This document shows, piece after piece, positions 1-10,900 of a stretch of 64,000 nucleotides of DNA. The notes below the pieces were generated by a model, which ran no database searches, was not told the origin of the DNA, and saw only the letters and a program-made list of their open reading frames with translations. Numbering within the stretch: the first letter of the stretch is position 1; every line of letters begins with the position of its first letter. The stretch covers positions 46,228,108-46,292,107 of the forward strand of contig OY759217.1 of the NCBI GenBank assembly GCA_963662175.1, in the 5' to 3' direction. The position numbers and the translations under genes were made by a program. This stretch comes from Aradus depressus (taxonomy: Eukaryota > Arthropoda > Insecta > Hemiptera > Aradidae).

Positions 1-47
1 CATAATGGTACTTAATATTTTTTGCAGAGATATTGTGAAAGACTTAA

Positions 48-288
48 TAAAAAATAAAGAAAAAACGTATGTTATTTAAAAAATATTATCCCATATTATA
101 TATATTTTACAAAATATATATAATATGGGAGTACTTTCGGTATTGCTACCATCTTCTTAACAAATACTGAATGGAAGTTGTTCAAAGTAAAGATGGTAGC
201 AATATCGAAAGTACTCCCATATATATATTTTGTGAAATAGACAATATTTTTTTTAAAACATACGTTTTTTCTTTACTTTTTTTATGTC
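48..288. repeat. Foldback (inverted-repeat) element, about 240 bp
   Basis: The two arms (about 48-156 and 192-288) are near-complete inverse complements. Both contain the AAGAAAAAACGTATGT motif at the outer edge and ATGGGAGTACTTTCG next to the loop, with a small indel in the AT-rich middle. The loop is about 35 bp and there is no ORF. This is the form of a MITE or foldback element; no target-site duplication was identified. Confidence 0.7.
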
Positions 289-289
289 A

Positions 290-1487
290 TAGGTTTTCAA
301 GTGCAGTTATTATAAAAAAATTAATGAAATAATCACAAAAATATGCATAAAATTTTGACTGTACCCAACCTCCTTAACACATCCTGTTTATGGATAATAA
401 TAATAATTAGGGATAAATGATACCTAATAACCAATGTTAAAACGCTCCAAATAATGTACACTGAATTTTCATAGGAAATAGTTCAGAGTAATGTTTAAAT
501 TAAAAGAATAGAAGCGAAATTTGAAATATTTTTTTTTTAAATGTCGTTATTTATTAAAAAGGGTTAAGAATAAGGAAACAAAAAATATGTGATGTGGCCA
601 CAACAGAACTTTCTTATAGCAACCCTGTTTTTACAGAACATTCTCCCCCTCTCAAATCCAGTTCAAACTGGTATTACTGGTTATATTAGAAGGTCACTCT
701 CAGAGTTACCTTGTACAATGGAACAAAAAAAACTGATTCCATTACATTTTATTTATTATAACCAGTTGTGATGCCAGTTTGAAGTGAATTTGAGGAAGGG
801 AGAGTGATTTGTAAAAATATGGTTAGTATAAGAAAGTCACTTTATGACCACATAAAATAATTTTTTTTTGTGCTGAGATAAAACTTTTTATTGTTTGACA
901 GAGAATGTAATTAGCTTCAGGTTAATTGATTTAAACTAAATACAATGATCTCGGTTCACAAGATCGGTGTCACTCTGATACCGTCAACGACAGGTAACGC
1001 GGCTAATAGATAATACTATCTAATAATGTAGATAATAATTATTCATATATTTTGACTTTGTATTAAACAAAACAAGATAAATGAAACTTATATTTTGTTC
1101 GCTAGATGCCACTAGAGATTGGTTCATTTCCGTTTCCTTCCTATCTACTATTTTGTTTATTAAACTAAACATTTAACAATTTTTCACTAAAAACAATTTC
1201 TTACTAAAATATTGATGTAAGCCAGAGCTTGAAGACATTAAAGAACAGTGGAGGTTTCAAGGGATGAATTCAAGACAAGCATTGTCTCTTTAAGTTTTCA
1301 AGGCCTCTGACGTACTTTGTGTACAGTAAACATAGAATCAACACGCGACTATTCTAGTGAACCTTATCTGAGTATAAGCCAAGGGGTGATGATTGGCTCA
1401 GAACATCCGTTGAAGTTAAATTAACCGCTTAACGCGTTCTCCTGCTGGTTGTCATCCTGCGTTCCCACCTAAAGCCCCCCCATCAAG
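290..1487. other. AT-rich intergenic DNA, nothing recognised
   Basis: No exon, transposon protein or structured repeat could be supported here. Short open frames (for example 589-771) show no recognisable motif and are expected by chance. Confidence 0.5.
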
Positions 1488-1800
1488 GTTTACTTCCCCA
1501 CGTATACGAAGTAATAACTGCCGATGTAATAGATGTATCGACATGAAATTTTATATTTAAATTCAAAACCCCATAAGGATGGCACCTCATAATTTTCCCC
1601 GATATCGGTCGAAGGGAAGGGGGCTTGACTCGAATGCCCTAATAACTTTCGACATATTGAATATGTCGACACAAAATTTAGTGTGAGGATTCAAAAACCA
1701 CTTCTTAAGTAAAATTTTGAGTTTCTTTTCAAAAGGTGATTAACTTTAACTATTGATTAATTCGTGCTGGGGAAGTACATAGCCAGTAATTCACCAACAA
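1488..1800 (+). repeat. Dispersed repeat family A, copy 1 (degenerate)
   Basis: It shares the ordered blocks of family A: a 'gatgtaat.gatgtatcgaca' block, 'ccccataagga', a second 'tcgacacaaaatttagt' block, and the ending 'ctggggaagtacat...gtaattcacc'. The better copy at 13577-14035 has the same order. The family has no coding capacity that I can see and its class is unknown. Confidence 0.6.
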
Positions 1801-1946
1801 TTTTTTTTCAGCTTCCATTCCAAATATTAAAAGTACGTTTCAAGTTTTATGTTTCTGAAGAGTTTAAAGATCATGAGTTGGGACGGTTGCATACTTTCCC
1901 AAGTGCTCCCGTAGAAAGTTTGCTTTCACCCACACACGGTGAATTT

Positions 1947-2087
1947 AACATTAAAATTATATGAAGGAGGAAGGAAGTCTTTGATTTGAGACCAGTTGTA
2001 AATTTATTTATTTTTTAAAAAATAATGTAAAAATTAATAGAAATTTAATTATTTTATATACCCATCATTTTAATTCTTGAAATCATA
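1947..2087. repeat. About 140-bp segment duplicated again at 5696-5826
   Basis: The block containing 'gtctttgatttgagacc' and 'aattattttatataccca' recurs inside intron 2 of the downstream gene (5696-5826) with only small differences. One copy is upstream of the gene and the other inside it, so a local segmental copy event is implied. Confidence 0.75.
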
Positions 2088-2458
2088 TTTTCCTTTTGAA
2101 TGAATTTTTTTCGATAGTTCTGAATTTTCTTCTAAGAAAGCACTTAGGTCCAGAACAACTTGCGTCATGCATGTTGAACTTTACCATTAAAACTTCTGCT
2201 AGTGTTTCTGTAGATAATTGTGATTTTTCACTGCTTCAGTTTTTATATTTATTAATGGTGCACAAAGGAGTATTTTCGCAGAACGGTTTTTAAAAGGAGT
2301 ACTATTCACCAAAAAGGAGTACAGTTGGTCCCTTGATAATACTAAACGAGGGTTGTTGGCATCTAGTGACAGAACTTGGAACTACTCTTTAAGAAGGGGA
2401 CTTCCTATCGCCCCTGTAACCTAGTGGCGGGAATTGGTACTATTGAATATAAACTAAG

Positions 2459-2466
2459 TATCGATA
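2459..2466. promoter_or_regulatory. DRE-like palindrome TATCGATA upstream of mRpL37
   Basis: A perfect TATCGATA lies 114 bp upstream of the ATG of the mL37 gene. In Drosophila this is the DRE motif bound by DREF and is common in promoters of housekeeping, replication and mitochondrial genes. Position and gene type fit. An 8-bp palindrome in AT-rich DNA can also be chance. Confidence 0.4.
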
Positions 2467-2579
2467 CAATCAGTCCGATTCGCTGTTAACAGTCACCTGG
2501 CTAGTGTAACCTCTAGGTTATTTTTTTCGGTTCGTTTTAGGGTTTTGTATAATTTGTCGTTTACATTTAATTTTCCAAT

Positions 2580-2758
2580 ATGAAGTTTACACAAGTTTTT
2601 CTACAACAGCACGTTGGTCGAATGTTTCGTCAACATTGGAAAGTTCAAGGGAAACGTGTTCTTAGGGATAATGGCTCTATTAAAGCACTCAAATTGAACA
2701 ATATAGCTTTCGAAGATGCTTTAGATGTTATCAAACCAAAACCTATAGATCGGCCTGT
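2580..2758 (+). CDS. mRpL37: mRpL37 exon 1 (start codon)
   Basis: The ATG at 2580 opens a frame with a basic, Gln-rich N-terminus (QQHVGRMFRQHWKVQGKR), suitable for mitochondrial targeting. The donor CCTGT|GTTAGT leaves phase 2. Joining to exon 2 gives DRPVWPFVGYKPK across the junction. Confidence 0.85.
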
Positions 2759-5700
2759 GTTAGTATTTTACTTTTGTTTGATTATAGTGGATTACTTTTA
2801 TATCTAATTGTATTATAATTTTTTTTTTTTTACTTTTCAATTATAGATGTTTGTGTTTTTTAGTTGGCCATTCGTTGGTTACAAGCCCAAAGAGATAGTT
2901 TTCGATGAAACTCACCCCAACTATCATGAAGATAGATGTTTAACTTTTGAAAATCACAATGTTCTCATAGATGGGATGAACCAGGCAAAACTTCTGACGA
3001 ATACTGTGGAAGTTGAAGCTGAAAAGGCGGCAGTTCTGAAATCTATTCTGACATCAGAGAAGAAGCTAACGATTCCAGACAAACTTATCAGAAGGTTAAA
3101 TATTATTATTATAATTAGTTATTTCGGACACGATGTAGGACTAAAAGGGCCTCAATTTTTCAGATGTATTAGGTATAGGAGTGAAAACAGTTTTTCAATT
3201 TTGACCCTTCCAACGGGCCTTTTAGTTAACCAGTACAGGTTCTCAAATGTAATTGTAATTAGTACCAACAATACTACCTCACTTTTTTACAGCGCCTGTA
3301 TTTTTTTTATGCCAGTTCGTTGCCTGTACCTCATGAAATCATTGCATAAAAGTCAACGAAGAGTCTGCATAATCAAACATTGATCATGACACCAAGTTAC
3401 ACACATTTTTTCACTCTCCAAAATGTGGTATAAATGAAAGAGGTTGAACATACTTTTTTAAACAAGTGTGAATCTAAATACTCTTACGACTAATACAATT
3501 AAATAACACCATACTCTCTCATTGGTGGACCCATACAGAAGTTAGATGTTAAAAACTTAAACTTCTGTACAGGCCCATTTTTTTTTCTTTTTTGTGTTTT
3601 ACCTTAATAAAAATGATATTGTAACCAATTGTATAAACATAAATTTCAATCTCTCTTGATCAAATTGGTATAATTTTTGTGCTTAAAAATGGAATTGGAG
3701 AGGTCGAAATATTGATTTGAAATTGCGGGCACATATACATAAGTACACCCATTAAAACAGCTTACTGAAATACACATATATATGTCTGAGGGCGCCGGTA
3801 GCTCAGAGGTAGAGTGCTTGCATCCTGAGCTTGAGATCGCGGGTTCGAAACCCGGCCGAGGCTTTTAGGTTTTTTATCTGGGGGGTGAAAAAAAGTTGAG
3901 GAGGCCGTCCTTCGGTTGGGATGTAAAGCGATGGTCTCGAGCCTGTACGATGTCAGGTAGTCGTTAAAGACCCCTACTATAGCTGAATAAAAATTTAGGG
4001 TAGGCAAAATTTAGTACTCCCATTGTAGAGTCGGGCTCAAATCCACCAGAGCGATGAAAGAATGCTCTGGTAGTAGGCGATATGACCTTGTAGTTAAAGC
4101 CTGAGCATGTCATATTAACCGACATTTATTTCTTACTATGGGATTACATACATAGGATAATATCCCATCTTATTATAAATGTATATCGGTTGAAAAAACC
4201 TCTTTAAGAGAACTACGCAGAATAGAAGCGCGTTCTCTGTATGCCTAATTATTCATTTTTATTTATCTAATATACTTGCTTAAGCACTTTTAGATTGAAC
4301 TAAGGAGCCGTAGTTTGACATTTTATTAGTAAACAGCAGAGCGGGCAAAATGACTCTATTAAATTAGATTAAGAATACTTTAGTCTTATATTTATAATTA
4401 AGACTAGTATTAGTTACATAGGGCTGAAGGCGCCAGTAGCTCATTGGTATGCGTGCTTGCTTATTGAGCTCAAGATAGCTGGTTCGAAACCCGGTTGAGG
4501 TTAGTTTATTTTATCTGGGAAGCAACATAAACTAAAGTACTCCGTCCTTCTGAAGGCATGTTAAGCGATGGTCTCATTAAAGACTCCCACCGCAGTTAAA
4601 GTTCGGTCATGAGTCACTAACTAAGCTAAGTAGGAGTAAAAATGGAATAATCTTGGAAAATTAAAGTAAAAAGAAGAAGAAAAAACTCATTTAGTCGTCT
4701 TTCTTGAGTTATGATAGGCGATTGGTGATTAAATTTGCTTTTTTCTTAACTTGTATTCTCTTTATTCTTACATAAGGACCTTTTTCGCCAACAAGGGACT
4801 ATAAGTAGTTTTATAAAGTATATTAAGATTGAAATATGTATACATAATATACCAAAATACAAATTGTCTAGTGAATTTGGTGATTTCCAACATTCATAAA
4901 TATTATTATAAAAAAATTAATTATTTATCATTTTTATTTGTTTTAAACTTAGGTGTATAAGATCCTCGGGACTGACAGATGCTACTCAGGAGAAGTTACC
5001 AATCAGAAAAGACCCTGAAAGGGAGGCCTGGGTCTTCCCGAGGGACTTCGGTATCACCAACAGACGAAGGAAGTAAGACCCCAGTTGTAGCTAAAACTGA
5101 CGGTGGTCTAATGACGAAACCGGTAGTTTAAGTACAAATGTTTTGTGGAATAGATGATATTTCAAAAAATAAGTTTGTTATATTTATTTAGGTTCAGACG
5201 TTGTTACACTGGTCACAATTATGTCAGCTGACTGTCTGTACATTGGATATTTTTGAACATTTGGGTTTTATCATATTGTTGGTCAAGCTTCTGTAATAAA
5301 AAGTTGTATTGGGATGTCAAGTTATAATAAAAATATAAAATAGTGAAAAAACCTTGAGGACTCCGTCCTTCGGATGGGACATTAAGCGATGTCCCGAGCC
5401 TGTGCGATGTCAGGTACTCGTTGGCCCCTACCGTAGATGAATAAACCTGGGTGGGCAAAATTTAGGACTCCCATAGTAGAGTCAGGCTTATGTCTACCAG
5501 AGCTACGAAAGATTGCTCTAGGAGTAGGCGATATGATCTTGTAGTTAAAGCCCGGGCACGAGTCACAATATATAGGTGCTCTAGGAGTAGGCGATATGAT
5601 CTTGTAGTTAAAGCCCGGGCACGAGTCACAATATATAGGTAAAAGAGAAGAAGCATTGTTACATTATTTTCACCTCATTGCAGGTGTATAGATTAACATT

Positions 5701-7883
5701 AAAATTCTATGATGTAGGAAGTCTTTGATTTGAGACCAGTTGTAAATTTAATTATTTTTTAAAAAATACCTAATGTAAAAATTAATAGAAATTTAATTAT
5801 TTTATATACCCATAATTTTAATTTTCAAACCGGTAGTTTAAGTACAAATGTTTTGTGGAATAGATGATATTTCAAAAAATAAGTTTGTTATATTTATTTA
5901 GGTTCAGACGTTGTTACCCTGGTCACAATTATGTCAGCTGACTGTCTGTACATTGGATATTTTTGAACATTATTTGGGTTTTATCATATTGTTGGTCAAA
6001 CTTCTGTAATAAAAAGTTGCAGTTGGGTTGTCAAGTTATAATAAAAATATAAAAAACCTTGAGGACTCCGTCCTTCGGATGGGAAATTAAGCGATGTCCC
6101 GGGCCTGTGCGATGTCAGGTACTCGTTAAAGGCCCCTACCATAGGTGAATAAACCTAGGTAGGCAAAATTTAAAACTCCCATAGTAGAGTCAGGTTTATG
6201 TCTACCAGAGCTACGAAAGATTGCTCTAGCAGTAGGCGATATGATCTTGTAGTTAAAGCCCGGGCATGAGTCACAATATACAGGTAAAAGAGAAGATGCA
6301 TTTATTTTCACCTCGTTGTAGATGTATAGATTTCACTAATACATAATAACCCCTCACTAGAATTTAACTACCTATCCTCCTACCTACGCGCAAGATTTTT
6401 TCCAAGTTTCCTCAACTCTGTGGAACGCCTCAACAAAGATTCTCCATCGGAGGTGTGAATAACCTTCACATCTGCAGAATGGATCCGAAAGATTATGAAA
6501 GAGATGTTTTCTTCCCGAGTGGTTTCCTGTTAGATATCCGATCATTCTTCTCAATGTCTCCTGGGGTTGGTCCTGAAGAATTGTTCTTCTTTTGTTACCC
6601 AGGTCTCTAATCAACTCTTTTGACAGTTGCAAGGACTTTGCTCCTTCCTGATCCCTATCGAGAGGCCGACTCTTCCGTTGTTGTTCCATAGAAATAACGG
6701 ACATAAATAATATTTTCGAATTGCTGAGGCAATGGGAAGGAAGGAGGGAGGAATAATCTTTTAAATCTTTATTCGGATATTGTACTTCAAGAAAATTAAT
6801 TCAATGCAAAGTTACTATTAAGGCTACCCTGAGGGTTATTGAAAAATTTATCTTTCTATATTGATGAAGTGAAGCGCATATTAACTGGAAACTATAGACT
6901 TTTTCTGTAAAATGTGCTAATACAAGTATTTGTAATGTTTTAGTCGACTCCTGATGAGCAGACTTCTGCAGATCTGCCTCTCTGCCTGTCCTCATCTCCT
7001 TGGAAAGCGAACTCTCCTTCACTCTGCCAAGTTTCAGCTTCCTGTTGAATCTCCCACCGGAGAGAGAGTACTCTTCAGTCTTACTGGTAACATGATTGTA
7101 TAATACAAAATATTGATGTTTATAATCAGACACATCTTCCCTTATTTGTTATCTAATGTAAATCTGGCCTTTGAGTGTTACCATAAAAGTACTTTTCGTA
7201 AAAAGGACAAACTCCACAATTGAAGAGTATAAAAGAAAAAACGATTAAAACCCTCAAACATCTTGGGAGCAAATAAAAAGCAAGCTTACTTTTTGCATGT
7301 ATTAAATGTATAATTTCTCTCACTAGTGGACATTTTGTCATAAGCTCCAGGCTAATAATAAAACAATTAAGACGAATTTGTTTATGTTATTTTTTTGATC
7401 AAGTGAATGAAAAATAATCCGAGTCCTTGTCTCTGTTTTGTTGATGGACTTGGACCTTTCTTCTGCACTCGACTGAATTTTACATCCGCAGCTGTACGTA
7501 GTAGTAGGTCACAAATTCGATGTTGTTTTTTCACCCGAGTTTCATGTTTTCCGACCCCGTTAATCCAAAATAAAAAAAATTATTCAAAACTTTATTACAT
7601 GATAACTATCGATTGAACGTATAGATGGTGTTCCAAGATAAGAGGGTCATAATCAAAATAACTCAAAAACTGTTAAAGATAAGAAAATATGGCAAAGAAC
7701 CAAAGTTGTTGAGATCTTTCAGGACATCTCCTCGGGAACTCAAAAAGGGCTTAACTTAACTAACTGTTTGAAAAATCCATTTCCTTTTAACCCACATTTT
7801 TTATGACTTTTTCAGAATAATTTTGTAAAGGGGGAAAGAGAGTGATCTGTAAGCGTGGTTGGAATAAAAAAGTCTTGTAATGG

Positions 7884-7920
<37 letters not shown>

Positions 7921-10900
7921 CAGGAGATAATGTAGTTTTTGGGCCCCAAGGCCTGGACAGAGTGGTAGACCCGGGGGCCTACGCAGGAGCCCCCCTCCCT
8001 GACATATACCCTCTACACCCTACTGTCTCTTTGGAGAAGACACACTTCTACAAGTTTGAATCAGGCCACCGTAAGTAGTCATTTGTAGAAATGTATGGTT
8101 ATGAAATAAAAAATTGTCTTGTCACAGCTTCATTATGTAACTAGAATCAATTTTCGTGGAATCAATCCTCGGTGTATGAACTATTGGACGGCGGAAAAAC
8201 GCACTAAATGATGCCATACTACTGACACTGTGGTGTTCTGGCCTATAAAATGAAGCAGTGGGAAGACATCTTCTTGTTTCACATGATACATCCCTTCGTA
8301 TCATTTATGAAATTATGGTTTGTTTTTGTGCTTTGGGACTACAGTTAACCATAGTTTCTCCAACCTATTGTATATTCAATATCAGAATACATTTCTGCGA
8401 TCTGTGTCCATATACTGGAAATCTAAAAAAATAAATAAAAACAAAGAACTTGTTCACCTTTTATATGGTCTAATTCCACAAAGATATGTACTTTATGTAT
8501 ATAGTTTTGTGGAATTAGACAATATAAAAGTTGAAGGGCGTCGGTAGCTCAGAGAGAGCTTGCTTGCTTACTGAGCTGAAAATCACGGGTTCAAAACCCG
8601 GCCGAGGCCCTCTGGTTTTTTGGCTGGGAGCTGGAAAAACCTTGAGCATGCCTTCCTTCGGATGGGACATTAAGCGATGGTCCCGAGCCTATAGGCTGTC
8701 AGGTACGCGTTAAAGACGTCCACTCTTGGTGAATAAAACTTTAGGGTAGGCAAGATTTAGGACTCAAACAGTAGAAACTCACTTTAGAGCTTTGTGCTAA
8801 CGGTGGCCTAAATACCTGTATGAAAGTTAAACAAGTTATTTGTTCTTATTTATATTATATGTTCATAGATAGTCCAACAGTTGATTGCTTCGTACTCATA
8901 ACATTTTTAAAATTATTGTGTATAAACAAAATATAAACAAAATTGGCAATGTACCTCTCGGTGATCAGATTGTCGCTAAACTCCTATCGATATTTTTGCT
9001 CAAATATGAAACCCCATTTACTTTCTGCATAAATCTACTTCTTTTCGTTACATTGTTTGTCTGATTTTTTTTTTACTGCTTGGATATTCTGTATCGTTAG
9101 AAAATTATTTTCTTTTTTTCACAACTTTTTTTTTTTTTGAAAGTGAGAAGAAAAATAATCTATTTTTCCGGCCATCAAGGGATTTTAATATGTAATTGAT
9201 TAATTATTGATTTCAGCGTTAATTTCTACAAGTTCATTACGAGTCCAGACGGTTGTTTTCCATTACAACGTTGACGAAGTGTACAACCTCCATGAGAGCC
9301 CAGTGACTGCAGACCAGGTGGAGGGGAGGACTCTGTTAGGGGCTTGGACGGTGGCCATGTTGGAGGCTAATAGAAAATATGGGGTAAGAGCAATATGTGA
9401 AATTCTTCCTATTACCAAAAATAAGATAGCTCAATTTTTTTTAAGCAGGGCTTACACGCTCCTGCGATTTGCATACATCGTTAAATCTAAGCGAAAATTT
9501 GAGGCTAGCGCAAGCCAAAAAGTTAGGCTTCTGTAAAATTTGTTTTTTTAGATATATTTAAACAGATTTTTAGGTTTTCGCAAGCCGAGAGTGCGCGTGG
9601 ATAGAAGTAGACATCATTGTCTTGTGAACGTGTTCGTTCAACTTTAAGCGGTTCGGTTTTTGTCTACACTTTTGTTATTTTTTGAATTGGAAAATGTCGA
9701 AAAGAGAAAAGAATTTCTTGTGTTCATCAAACTTCATAAATATTTTCAATTTCTTTGGGAAAATATAATAATCCGATTAATTCTGAAATTCACAATTTAA
9801 ATTAGTATGAAAAACAAAGTTTCCCTTTGTAGCAGCCAATATTTTAAGATATGTATTGTAATAAAAGGGTGTTGCGCGTCGCGGTTTTAATAAAAAAAAA
9901 TGTTATTTGAATTTACTTTTAATCTAAGCTGCGGAGATTTTCTCTAAAATTGCTTTGTCTTTACTAATTTAAAATGTCCAAAGGATGTCAGATCGCTTAT
10001 GTAATAGACGATCATTTAAATTTACTGATTTTAATATACGAATTGGATTTCTATTACCAAAGGCGAAGGATTCGTCAGCGAAAAGAGTTTTGAAAAACCA
10101 AATTGTTAAATCATAACTGACTTTGGATGGCATGGGAACAAACTACTAGAAATTTAGCAATTCATTTTAAAAATGGATATATTTACAATAAAAAAATTAA
10201 TAATTAAGAATTAAAATAAAATATAATATACAATATAACCTTATTTGCTATGTAAGCTGTAGAGACAGGGGCTGGAGAGATAGACCGGATGTTGATCGGA
10301 TGCTAGGTGGGTCTGTGATGTCCAGAGTATAGAATGAATGACTGAACGGCTGGGATGGGGCTGGTCATTTGGGCTCTGTGACTGGAGACTCCGCCTGACT
10401 TTTCCCCACTGAACTCTAGGAAGTGAACCTCTCCTAGATCTCAACTGTAACTGAGGTCTTCGACTCCTCACTTGGAACTCCTGCACTTCCCGAGGCTTGC
10501 ATGTTCCCCCACTACTTCTCCTCCTCGGCCATTTTGCCTGGCGGGGATCCGCGGTTTCTCCTCAGAGCCTCTATTTTTACCTCTGTCCACTTTATGTTGG
10601 CAGTTTTATATACCACTAACAGCGGGCTTGGAGCTCTAATCTGGTAACTATCTTCATACTGTCATTCTTCTGTCAACTGGATGGATTGTAAAAGGCTATA
10701 TGAATACTCACAGGTAACTGGTGTTGCCTTCTTTTATTGCACCCTGTCAGCTTATTTTAGGCCATAACTTGAAGAAGGCAAAATATGGATACCTGTCTGG
10801 TACCTCTCTCCTTTATCCTTGCTACCTGTCTCTAGCCTCTAAAATTCTTGTTCATTTCTCCATAATATACATATTATTTATTTTACATATTTTCAATTAT

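Noticed and set aside
2847..2863. Use of the earlier acceptor before mRpL37 exon 2 (MFVFFS...)
   Set aside because: It breaks the phase set by exon 1; the acceptor at 2863 keeps it and restores the family sequence.
6801..7133. Minus-strand open frame of 110 residues
   Set aside because: It is the antisense shadow of mRpL37 exon 3.
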